Assembly: GCA_013416795.1 (NCBI GenBank)
Contig: RQSC01001018.1
Location: forward strand, 55,337-97,021
Source of the DNA: Prasinococcaceae sp. CCMP 1430
Lineage: Eukaryota; Prasinodermophyta; Palmophyllophyceae; Prasinococcales; Prasinococcaceae
Reading direction: 5' to 3'
Length of the DNA stretch: 41,685 nt
This document shows, one piece after another, positions 27,008 through 36,798 of this stretch (positions within the stretch are counted from its first letter, which is position 1; each line of letters opens with the position of its first letter). The notes beneath the pieces are model-generated. The model saw only the letters and a program-made list of their open reading frames with translations, searched no databases and was not told where the DNA came from. The position numbers were made by a program, and so were the translations under genes.

Positions 27008-30000
27008 ATGGCCCCGCTTCGGGCGGCCGCGCAGGATGGGGTCGACTGCGTCACGGCATTGTGCGTGGACGACTACGAGGAGCTCGTGTGGGCCGGCACG
27101 GCATCGGGCTATGTTCAGGGCCTTGCTGTGCCCACGCTGGACCCGCGCGCGTGCTACCCTGTGGACGCGGCACACGCGGCCTCGCTGCATGCGACGCCAA
27201 TGCCCGGCGCCGAGGTGCTGTGCATGCGGTCGATGCCCGCCGGCGTGCTGAGCCTCACGCGCGAGTGCGCGAGCGCACACGGTCGCGGCGGCGTGCGAGC
27301 GGTCGCCGTGCGCCCGTCGCCACTCGAGGGTGCTTCGCGTACCGCTTTGCGCTGCTGCGATTTCCTGGCGCCGGGCAGCCCGATGCTCGCGCTTGGCGCG
27401 GAGAGTGGGCTGCTTGCACTCACGGATCTGTCGACACTGCAGGAGACCGTGCGCGTGAGCAATGGGCAGGGCTTGGCAGCGATGCGCGCGACGGGCCGCG
27501 GTGCGCTCGCAGTGGGTGGCGTGGAGGGTGAGCTGACCATGCACGACCACAGGGCCAAGTTCGCCCCCGCAGGGAAGCTTAGGGCGCACCAGGGCGCAGT
27601 CATCGGGCTCGACGCGTGTGGCGATCTCATTGCGACTGTCGGACTCGGGCGGCGGGCGGGAGCCGTCACTGCGGACGCAATCAAGGTCTTCGACGTGCGC
27701 ATGGGGCGCGCGTCGCCGCTCTCACAGGTGCCCTTTGCGCTGGGTGGTGGGCCGTGCTGCGTGTCGTTTGTCCCGAAGTTCAGCTCAATGGTGCTGGTGG
27801 GCACGCAGAGCGGCGCGTTCGGCACGGCTGATGTGTCGCACCCGAGCCCGCAGTTCCTCACATACCAGGCAGATTGCCAGGGCATGGCTTTGGCGTGCGC
27901 AGCGCCCGCGGCGAGCGGAGAGCTGTTGGTGCTCGGCGACGCAGGTGGCTACGTGCACCTCTGGGCAGACAGTGAGGAACACAAGGCCAATGCCTACGGA
28001 CGCCCCAACATGGACGACCAGGTTCCCGCGCCGGTCGCACGCGACCACGGCGGCAACCCCATCGGCCCCGAAGACATCCTCTTCACCCCGCTGCCGGGTG
28101 CGGGCGCGGGAGACGCCGGCCTGTTGTCAGACGTGGACGTGGAGGGGGGCGATCCGTGCGTGGTGCGCGTTGGCCAGCCGCCACGGAAAATTGAGCCCTC
28201 GATCGCGGCGGCGCTCAAGAGCATGTACCGCGGTGCCAACGCGGGCGCCAGCGTGCAGGCCGTACCTAACCCTGCGTGGAAGGGCGGCATGCAGCCTGGT
28301 GAGGCCGCGCGTGTGGCCGCGCAGGTGGCGCTCGAGCGCGCACCATCTAAGGGTGCGTGGAAGGGCGATGGGGACAAGTCGAAACGCTCCAAGCTGCGGC
28401 CGCTGCCCAAGGGGCTCAAGCGCGTGGAGATCAAACAAAAACCGGGGCGCGGGCGCTTCGAGGAGTTCGACTTTGCGTCGTACAATTCGACGCGCTTCGC
28501 TGGGCTTGAGAACAATCTGCCAAATTGCTATTGCCACGCCATCCTGCAAACGCTGTACTTCATCCCTGAGCTCCGCGCGGCAGTGATGTCACGTGTGTCT
28601 CCTCAGGAATTCTCGCTGAGCGACGAGCTAGGCTTCCTCTTCCACATGTTCACGCTGAGCAACGGCGCTGTTTGCCAGGCCCAGAACCTGCTGCGTGCCC
28701 TGCGGCAGATCCGCGAGGCGAGCGCGCTGGGGCTGCTCGAGGAGAACAACAACACCTCTGGCCGTGGCAACTTGGGCGACGTGGGCTCAGCTGCGCCGCC
28801 GCTGCGCCAGCGCATCGCTAACTTTACGCGCTTCCTGCTTGAGCAGCTGCAGAAGGAGGCCACCGCAACGGGTGCGCCGCCGGTGGTGGCGTCGCTCTTC
28901 GGCATCACCGTGCGCAATCGCATTCGCGCGGCGGATGTCGCCGGCGGTGCCAAGGTGGGCGGCGAGCAGGTGAAAACGCTGCGCTCGCTGAGCCTCGAGC
29001 TTCAGTACCCCTCGGCACAGGCAGTGAGTTCGGGCGAGTCCTCCCCCGGCCGTGCGTCGTTCTGCTCGCTTCTGGCGGCGTCCATGCGGCAGACCAGCGA
29101 GATGCGCGCGTGGTTCGAGCCGGCCAACGGGTACAAACAAGTGCGCCAGGAACGGCTCGTTGTCGGCCTGCCCAAGATGTTGCACATCAACTGTGCCGTG
29201 CGCTCAAGCAACGAGTTTCGCTGGTGGGAAGAGGGTGTCAAATCGTGGCAGAACGAGGGTAGCGGTGACAGCTCGAAGCCGTGGCTGCCGTTCTTCATTC
29301 GCGCCGACGTTGAGGAGGACAGCGGCAAGGTGCACGTGGACGCGCTGTCGGAGCGCGAGGCCGACATCGCCGCGTGCGAGCTCGCTGACGAGCCCACAAG
29401 CTCGAGCAAGTCGGCCGTGTACAAGCTCTCCTTCCTGGTGGTGCACGTGCGCGACGATGAGACCATGGAGGAGGAGGAGGCATCTGGCAAGGACCTACTC
29501 AGCGGTCACGGTGGACACCTAGCAGCTTACGTGAACGTGCAGCCGCCCTATGTGGAGACGCGAGGCGCGTTTGAGAAAACGCCCATTGTGAAGGCGACTC
29601 CTGGTGTGTCCCCAACGCACACGCCAGGCTATCTGCATCAGCGCGAGAGGCTCCGGCAGGTCGCCACGCAGCAGCAGGAGCCCGCCACGCCACCGCGGCA
29701 GGGCGGCCAAGTGGGTACGGATGCCGGGTCTCCGCACACGCCGGACCAGTCGCTGAGCGGGGCGTCCTCGGACTGGCTCGTATTCAACGACTTTGAGATT
29801 ACGCCTGTGGAGGCGCAGCAGGTGGCGTCGTTGAGCGGGAGGCAAGTTGTGCCTTGTCTCGTGTTTTACACGCGCCACCTGGCGCCCGATGAGGCCCAAC
29901 GGCAGGCGAACGCGTTTGCATCGGTGCCGCCACCGCCGATCACCGCTGGGCATTTCCGCACGCTGCATTGCGACGAGCCGCCACGCGGCATCGGCAACAT

Positions 30001-30923
30001 GGGGCGGCCGTCCTTCCTGCCGCTCAACTGGATGAACGAGCGACCAAGGCCGGGGATGCTGGTCGGCATTGACGCCGAATTCGTTGCGATGACCCCTCCC
30101 GTCAAGGAGGTACTTGAGGACGGCTCGGAGCGTGTGGTGGTGCAAAGCAGACTGTCGCTCGCGCGCGTGTCGGTGGTGCGTGGTGAGGGTCCCCTCATCG
30201 GCCAGCCATGCATCGACGACTACGTGCGCGCGGTGGAACCCGTGTACGACTACCTTACGAGGTACTCGGGTGTGGTGCACGGCGACCTCGACCCGACCGT
30301 GAGCAGGCACCACGTGGTGACCCTCAAGCAAGCATACATGAAGCTGCGCTACCTCGTGGACGCTGGCTGCGTGTTCGTGGGGCATGGCCTGAGCAAAGAC
30401 TTCCGCATGATCAACGTCACCGTGCCGCCGCACCAGGTCATTGACACGGTGGACCTGTTCTATCAGAAGCGCTCGAGGCGCCTCAGTCTGCGATACCTCA
30501 GCCAGTACTTGTTGCGTGCGGAGATCCAGGGCGTCGTCCACGACTCGATCGAGGACGCCAGAACGGCGCTGGCGCTCTACCAGGTCTACTTGCAGCTCCA
30601 ACGGAAAGGTGCGAACTCGGAAGCGCTGGGCTTTTGTGCCTTGCGCACGCTGCCATCATGGTGGATGCACACCTTTGTGTGTTGCATTACCCGGCGTCGT
30701 CTTTTTGCGCGCTTTCTTTTGGGGTCGCCGGTGCTGACAGCGCGCCCCCGTCCACACGCCTCACGCGGCAGGTATCTTTGAGGAGACTCTCAACGACATC
30801 TACAAGTACGGCAGGCAGTGTGGCTGGGAGGTCAAACCGGGCACTGCGCCACCCCCGCTGCCGTCGCCCCCGCCACCAGCGACGAGGGAGGAGATGGCAC
30901 AGTCGCTGCCAGACACGCTTTAA
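27008..30923 (+). CDS. PAN2: PAN2, catalytic subunit of the PAN2-PAN3 poly(A) deadenylase
   Basis: PAN2 shortens mRNA poly(A) tails in the cytoplasm together with PAN3. Exon 1 runs 27008-30608 and exon 2 30772-30923; one leftover base plus two gives Gly and continues GIFEETLNDIYKYGRQCGWE, the conserved C-terminus. Total about 1250 residues, normal for the family. Residues 1 to about 330 are a WD40 domain. From about 490 (FAGLENNLPNCYCHAILQTL) comes the USP/UCH-like domain, which lacks a catalytic Cys as in all PAN2. From about 1015 is the DEDDh nuclease: GIDAEFVAM with Asp and Glu, FVGHGLSKDFRMIN with Asp, and HDSIEDARTAL with His and Asp. ATG 27008 opens a WD40-compatible sequence (DCVTALCVDDYEELVWAGTA). 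The 163-base intron starts gtgcga and has CTGAC 30-35 bases before its AG. Confidence 0.96.
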
Positions 30924-31122
30924 TGTCGTCTTGCGCATTATTATTTTACAAAGTTTGGGTCACGCCCGGCGCGGCGAGCAGCGCCTTTGGCAGTTTGATA
31001 TTGGTGTCGTTGTCACCCGGAATGTTGCTGAGGAGGGCGAAACGTCCCCAGCACGCGCAGAAGTAGTCTGAAGTACACGAAGAGCGACGCGCGCCCGCGA
31101 GCGACGATATGAACGCGGAGGT

Positions 31123-32700
31123 TCATCGATGGTCCCCCTCCGCACTCGCGATGGTTTCGCTTGCGGGGTGTTCGCGCGCCGCCGTCGCGCCGGCTTCGGC
31201 GAGCGCTGTCACCTGGTCAGTCGCGTCCCCTGCCTGCTCGGCCACGTCGGGGCCCGACAATGTGACTGGGAATGTATCCTCCGGCGCGAGCAGAGCAGGG
31301 GGCACGTCGTCTATGTCGCAAGACAAGAGGATGGGATCGGCGATTTCCGGGTCGAGCAACGCGGCGGGGACATCGGCCGGCCCCACGCTCGAGGCCAGTT
31401 CCTCCATCGGCGACACCGGCGTAGAGGTGGCCGACACGACGGCCATCACGTTCTTGCTTGTGCCGTAGAACATGAAGGCGGTGGACGCACCGATCATGAG
31501 CACGTGGCCCGCGCGCTGCAGGCGATTGTCATCGATCGCGTAGAGATGCATGAGCGGCGGAAGGATGAGCGCGACCATCGAGCCCGGCAATGAGCCCACC
31601 AAAGCCGCAGCGAGGCCTATGTTGGGGACAACACAGGCGCAGCCCGCGAGCAGCGCCACCGCGCTCACGCGAGCGGCAGTGCGCCTCTTTATCTCAGCCG
31701 CTTGCTGTGCCTCGGCGTCAATGCCCAGCACGCTCTGCACCTGTTCCTTGACCCAGCCACGTACGCCCAGGCGCTCGCCCGGAGGAGGCGGGGCTGGGAT
31801 GCCCAGCAGCTTTTCCTCAATGATGCTCATGGCGGGCGTCAATTGGAGGGGAAAGGTCAAAAGGACGCTACCGCAGAGCAGCAGGTTGACCACGTGCATG
31901 TCGAAGCCGCGCGCCTGCAGTTCTGCGGTAATGGGGACGTCTGCGATGTCTCCCAGCGACGCGTACGATAGCCAACCCACGGCCAACAGCAAGCTTGCCA
32001 CAGTCACGAAACTGGTGTCCAGGATGCGCCTGAAGTCGGCGCTGTTCTGTATGGCGGTTTCGACCGGCAGGATGAGCGTCTGGCCCTCGAACGCGTAGAC
32101 CGCGCTCCCCAAGAAGACGGGGAACGAAGTGAGCAGGCCCTTGGGCAGCCCCTCGCTTGTCTGTATAGCGGCGCCCTCGGTGAGTGCGTGCTCGCCCGTC
32201 GCCCCGAACACGGCCAGGAGCGCCAGCAGCGTCGCGGCGTTGGCAGCGGCGCTCAACGGTGCCAGCGCCTTGATGTCACGCGGCAGGCTCAGCAGCATGA
32301 CGAACGGCATGAACCCCCCCACAAGATAGGCGTGCGGCGCCTCCACGCCTGCTCCGGCCTCGAACGACTCAGCCAGGAAGTCGAAGAAGACCACACATAT
32401 GCCCAGTTGCACAAGCACCACCGAGAGCTCTGTCACGGTCTGCCCGAGCGGTCCGAGGCACGCACCAGCGACCTCGCCGTATGTGCGCGCGCCTTGGTCA
32501 CCGCGGCGCGTGCGGCGATCGTTGGCCGCTTCCTTGCAGTCCAGGATGAGGTGCTGGCTGTAGAGCGAGTATGCCGCCAAAGACACAAACGAGACGGGCC
32601 CGAGCAGTGTGCCCGCCTGCGCGAACGCGAACGGCAGCGAGAGGCAGCCAGGGCCGACGTTCGCCTTGAACAGCGTGAAGAACGCGTCGCGGGGGGTCAT
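31123..32700 (-). CDS. Amino acid/auxin permease family transporter (AAAP; AVT-like)
   Basis: AAAP (SLC32/36/38-related) transporters move amino acids, usually with protons or sodium, across vacuolar or plasma membranes. ATG 32700 begins MTPRDAFFTLFKANVGPGCL directly before the first membrane helix, with the family motif NVGPGCLSLPFAFAQAG. Ten to eleven hydrophobic segments follow, including VTELSVVLVQLGICVVFFDF, MPFVMLLSLPRDIKALAPLS, PVFLGSAVYAFEGQTLILPV and AALVGSLPGSMVALILPPLM. The C-terminal tail of about 100 residues is acidic and Pro/Ser/Ala-rich (SCDIDDVPPALLAPEDTFPV), probably cytosolic. The frame is open upstream to about 33006 without an ATG, so a longer N-terminus is possible. Stop TGA at 31123-31125. 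No introns were seen. The substrate cannot be inferred; AVT-type vacuolar export is one option. Confidence 0.9.
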   Translation of the reverse strand: MTPRDAFFTLFKANVGPGCLSLPFAFAQAGTLLGPVSFVSLAAYSLYSQHLILDCKEAANDRRTRRGDQGARTYGEVAGACLGPLGQTVTELSVVLVQLGICVVFFDFLAESFEAGAGVEAPHAYLVGGFMPFVMLLSLPRDIKALAPLSAAANAATLLALLAVFGATGEHALTEGAAIQTSEGLPKGLLTSFPVFLGSAVYAFEGQTLILPVETAIQNSADFRRILDTSFVTVASLLLAVGWLSYASLGDIADVPITAELQARGFDMHVVNLLLCGSVLLTFPLQLTPAMSIIEEKLLGIPAPPPPGERLGVRGWVKEQVQSVLGIDAEAQQAAEIKRRTAARVSAVALLAGCACVVPNIGLAAALVGSLPGSMVALILPPLMHLYAIDDNRLQRAGHVLMIGASTAFMFYGTSKNVMAVVSATSTPVSPMEELASSVGPADVPAALLDPEIADPILLSCDIDDVPPALLAPEDTFPVTLSGPDVAEQAGDATDQVTALAEAGATAAREHPASETIASAEGDHR

Positions 32701-34056
32701 CCCGGGCTCGACGTTGGCGGGCTTGGCCTCGGCTCCGTCGGGCGCATCGGTGACCGCCGCGCATGTCCGCGCGCGGTATCGGCGCCCACGCCTTGCCCGC
32801 GCCGGGAGCGCGCGCGCCGTGGCGCCCGCGCGCAGAGCGCGCGCGCCGTGGCGCCTGGGCCGGGCCCGCGCGAGCGCGCGAGCGCGCCCTCGCCCGATAG
32901 CGCCGACTTTATCGCCATCGCGCCCGAAGCCGACGCCCCCTCCTTCTCCTCCCCTCCCGCGTTCGCGCTCGCCCACCCGCCGTTCCCCCCCACGCGCAAC
33001 CACCACCAGCGAGCCTCACGGCGCGTATAAGTACCGCCGCCGCTCGCGCGCGCTCGCGCCGCCGCGCCGCCTTGCGTGCGTGCGCGCGCGAGAGAGAGTG
33101 AGGTGAGCGAGGGAGAGACGCACCTGCGCACGGGCCTCGCGGCGAGCATCTGCGTGGCGAACGCCATCTCTTCTGTCGGCGCTGCGGTGGGCGCTCGGTG
33201 TGGCCCGCCACCTCCCCCCCTCCCTAACACCACCACCACGCGCACCCCGCCCGCCCGCCTCGCCCCCACCCCCAAATGAGAGTGATGGCCGCGCGGCCCG
33301 GCCGGCGGCGCGCGCGCGCACGCCGCGCCGCCGCCCCCGCCCGGAGGCGCCAGACGCACGTGCGCGCGCCAGCGTCGCGTGATCAACACCCCCTCTCGCA
33401 GGCGCCACCTCACCCCCCCCCCCCCCCCCCCCTCCTTCCCCCCTTCCCCCCTACCCCACCCCACCCACACCACCGCCGTGCCGCGCGCGGCGAGTGGCGC
33501 GCGCGCACGCAAACAAACAAACCAAACCGCACATCACTTGCACAACGCCCGAATTCCTTCCGTTCCGCTTTTTATTTACATCACAACGCACGCGTAAACC
33601 GCGCCATGTCACACCGTAATTTTGACCTGCAATTCATGCAATTCATAGGATCGAAATCATTAAAATGGTAATTTACGTATATCCAAACACATCATAAAAA
33701 GAGTTCTTTCGGAATCGAAATTGGGAGCGCCCAGCAGCCTCTCGATTGCAGCGAATTCCCACACGATGCACAGCTGCTCAAGCCACGAAGGGACGGGAGC
33801 GATTGTAGTATTTAGGGGATGTATATCAGGGTTCGTTCTCGCACGTCCTCACCCTCGGCTACGTACCCTCGGAAGGGGTGACGTGCTGAAAATGGGCATG
33901 CTCGCCACTCAAGTACAATCTCTTACACACATCGCGCTCTGTCGCACTCGCGCCCTCTCTCCACCCTCCAGGACGACAAACTTTGGGAGGCGTTGCTCGT
34001 GGGTGCTCGCGGCGCGTGGGCAGAGGACGTTCGGGAGCGCCTCTTCACCTCGGCGT
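32701..34056. other. Intergenic region upstream of the transporter gene
   Basis: No gene is supported. Bases 33050-33500 are GC-rich and of low complexity, ending in a 20-base C run (33413-33432) and other C-rich stretches. Bases 33520-33720 form an AT-rich patch with TTTGACCT at 33621-33628. TTTAGGGG occurs at about 33810. Both the transporter promoter and the 3' end of the next minus-strand gene should lie here. Confidence 0.5.
33413..33432. repeat. Poly-C tract (20 bases)
   Basis: An uninterrupted run of C within a longer C-rich low-complexity stretch. Confidence 0.95.
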
Positions 34057-36494
34057 CTACGGCTGTGCGACCTTGTCCTCCATCTCCTCTCGCTTGGCCT
34101 TCGTGAGGCGGGGGGCTGCCGCGCGCGGCTCGCGCGCGCCCCCGTCCTTCTTCGTGCCGCCCCACTTGGACTCCCAGGAGCCCGCTGGGAGCTTGCCGAG
34201 CTGCTCCTCCAGCGCGTCGGTGAACTTGAGCGAGTTGGCGCCGCTGTGCCTGTGCACGAGCTCGCCGCCCTTGTAGAAGAAGAAGGATGGCGTCGCCGAG
34301 AGTTTGAGGGTGTCCTTTGCGAGCCGCACAAGGCTGGCGTTTTCGTTGGCGTACAGCCGCAAGAAGCGTGCTTCCGCTCGATTTGCTGCCCCGATCGTGT
34401 CGAAGCGCGGCACGAAGCGCTTGCAGGGCGCGCAGCTCGTGATCCCCACCATGATGACCACCACCCTCCCGCCCGCCACCGCCTCCTCGTCGATCACCTG
34501 CTCCAGGGTGCGCGGCGAGTGCACCACGGTCACTGCGGGGCCGCCGACTGCGTACAACCACCATCGCTCGAACTCTTCGAAGCTCACGACTTCGTTGTTG
34601 TCGCTGTCAACGTCCAGCAGCAACTCGCGCAGCTCGTCCTCCGGGAGGGTCACGCCCAGCGCGCCGACCAACCTCGCGAACGCGTCCAGGCTGATGACAC
34701 CCTTGCCGCGGCTGAACTCGTCGAAGAGGTTGCGCAGCTCCTTGCGGCTCACCAGCTCTGGGCTCACGGCGGTCGCCCTGCCTACCGCGGCGCGCACGCT
34801 GGCGACGTCCTCGCGGAAGCGGTGCAGGAACGCGCCTCCGAGCGCCGCGCCGCGGACGCCCTGCGTCTCGGCGGTGCCGTCGATCTCCGCGACGAAGGCG
34901 CGCGTCACCGGCGCGCGCGGCCCGTCGGCACACAGGTTCGCGCGCTCCGACCAGAGTTGAAAGGCGTCGGCGGCGCTTCCCGCGACGCAGAACGCCGACA
35001 CGCGCTTCCCGCGCGTGCGCAGGGTGCTCTCGACGCGCGCCAGCTGCCTCGCCAGCCGCTCCGCCCACGCGTCCCACAGCGGCGAGCTGGCGTCCTCCTT
35101 CGGCGACGGCAGCGGCGCCGCGGCACCGCCCTCGGGCCAGCGCCACAGCTCGGCGTCGCGCAGATCGGCGTTGCGCACCACGGCGCCGTCCTTGAAGAGG
35201 GCCAGGTACAGGTCGTCGCTGGCGGCGGCGACGTAGCAGACGAGGCCCGACGAGGACGATGGCACGGCGCTGCTATCGGCGCCGTCGGACGACGAGGCGG
35301 TGGTCTCGCCGTCCGAGTCGGACTTCGGGACCGTCGCCTCGGCCTCGATGGCGGCAATGGTGGCGTAGCCGTGCGCCTCGACGTTGGTGAGAACGCACAC
35401 CTCGCGGCCGCAGCGCTCGGAGAGCACGCCCTCCGCCTCGGCGCGGCCCAGCTTGGCCGCGGCGGGCGCCACCCCCTGCGCCTGGTCGAGCGACGGCCCC
35501 TTCCTCCTGTCCGCGGCTCGGCCGTCGCTGCTACTGGGCACGAGCAGGCCGGGGAGGGCGACGCCCACGTCACCCTGCCACTTGGCCCGCGCGACGAGCA
35601 CTTTAAGGGCATCGCCGATCTGCTTGAGCGAGGTGGCGTCCTCAAGCGGCTGGTCGAGAAGGAAGGTGTCGGCGACGGTGCCGTCCTCGCCGTACCTTTT
35701 GCCGACGGCGCGCAGCTCACCCGTGGCGACGTCGACCACGCCGGCGCGCATGACGCCTCGCGACGGCTGGATATAGCAGCCAAGCAGCGCAGGGCGGCGC
35801 GCGAGCGCCTCTTCGAGCGCTACGTCGCCCTGCGCGGCGACGGCCTCGATGGCGGCGTCCAGTGAGTCGCGGCAGCCCGTCTCGTCGTCGCACTCCACTT
35901 GCACCCCCAATACCTCCGCCGACGCGCGCCCAAGCGCCAGCAGCGCCTCCGCGGCGGGGCCGCTGGCGTAGCGCCCCAGCGCCTGCCGGTTGCTCGACAC
36001 TGCCTTGTATAGCAGCGCCGCCGCCGCCGAGAGCACGGGCAGCCGCGCCAGCTTAAACAGCCACCCCCAGCCGACCAGCTCGAAGAGCTTCTCGAGCGCG
36101 TCCAGGCCGGTGAGCACGACGTCCTCGTCGTCGTCGGAGAAGTCCGCCTTCTCCTCGGAGAACTCGGCCGTGGAGCAGGGCACGATCACGTGGATGGTCT
36201 CCATGGCGCGCTCGAACGACACGCCCGAGTTGGCGGCGGCATCGTAGCCCTTCTTGCTGATGTCGACGAAGGTGATCTGCTCGCCGCCGGGGCGCCTGGC
36301 GAGCGCGTCGCGCAGGGCGCGGCACACGGGGCACGCGCCGTCGTACAGGTAGCGCGCGGCGACGTTGCCCTGCGACACCGGGCGGCGCGACGCGTCCGCG
36401 GCAGGCGCAGGGGATGTGGACGCAGCCGCGGGCGCGGGCGCGGGCGCCCCTTCCTCGGGCTCCGTCCTGAGGCCACGAGGAGGATAGACGCGAG
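34057..36494 (-). CDS. Multidomain redox protein: DCC thiol oxidoreductase / degenerate ROK (polyphosphate glucokinase-like) / EF-hand / thioredoxin
   Basis: One open frame joins four modules; residues are counted from the GTG at 36378. Residues about 8-135 are a DCC (DUF393) domain with the CxxC motif in YLYDGACPVCRALRDAL. About 185-525 resemble the ROK kinase / polyphosphate glucokinase fold: GVVDVATGELRAV, GDVGVALPGLLV, CVLTNVEAHGYATIAAIEAE and DDLYLALFKDGAVVRNADL. The ATP/phosphate loop (DxGGT) is absent and the catalytic ND is replaced by TN, so kinase activity is unlikely. About 545-600 hold two EF-hands; the second loop (DSDNNEVVSFEE) is canonical for calcium, the first is not. About 620-720 are a thioredoxin domain with CAPC and a cis-Pro in ATPSFFFYKGG. 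The tail is Lys-rich. No ATG precedes the DCC domain; an acceptor-like site (ccttttctgcag) ends at 36495, so a 5' exon with a targeting peptide is probable. Stop TGA at 34057-34059. Confidence 0.85.
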
Positions 36495-36568
36495 CTGCAG
36501 AAAAGGATGGCCAACTTCGCGCCTGCTTCTAGATGCTCGTTCTGCTGATGCCACCGATGCAATGAGTG

Positions 36569-36599
<31 letters not shown>

Positions 36600-36618
36600 A
36601 CACTGTGTGTGTGTGTGT

Positions 36619-36680
<62 letters not shown>

Positions 36681-36798
36681 ATTGACGCAGCGGGAGTGGC
36701 GCTGGTGGATGCGTCGGGCGGCGGCTTGGCGGGAGCGCGCGCCCTCCGGCCCTCCGCGACGGCCGGTTGCGGGCGAGGGGGCGGAGGAGGGACTGAGG
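36495..36798. promoter_or_regulatory. Divergent intergenic region dominated by a GT microsatellite
   Basis: Separates two outward-facing thioredoxin-fold genes. It probably contains both promoters and the 5' exon of the minus-strand gene. A regulatory role is inferred from position only. Confidence 0.4.
36569..36679. repeat. (GT)n microsatellite, about 110 bases
   Basis: Almost pure GT dinucleotides with interruptions near 36597-36604 and 36623. Such alternating sequence can adopt Z-DNA, and its length is likely polymorphic. Confidence 0.97.

Noticed and set aside
33721-35865. A 714-codon plus-strand frame
   Set aside because: It is antisense to the DCC/ROK/EF-hand/thioredoxin gene, whose minus-strand frame shows recognisable domains.
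36569-36679. GT tract as a CRISPR or coding repeat
   Set aside because: It is a simple dinucleotide microsatellite without spacers; frames through it give only Val-Cys or Thr-His repeats.
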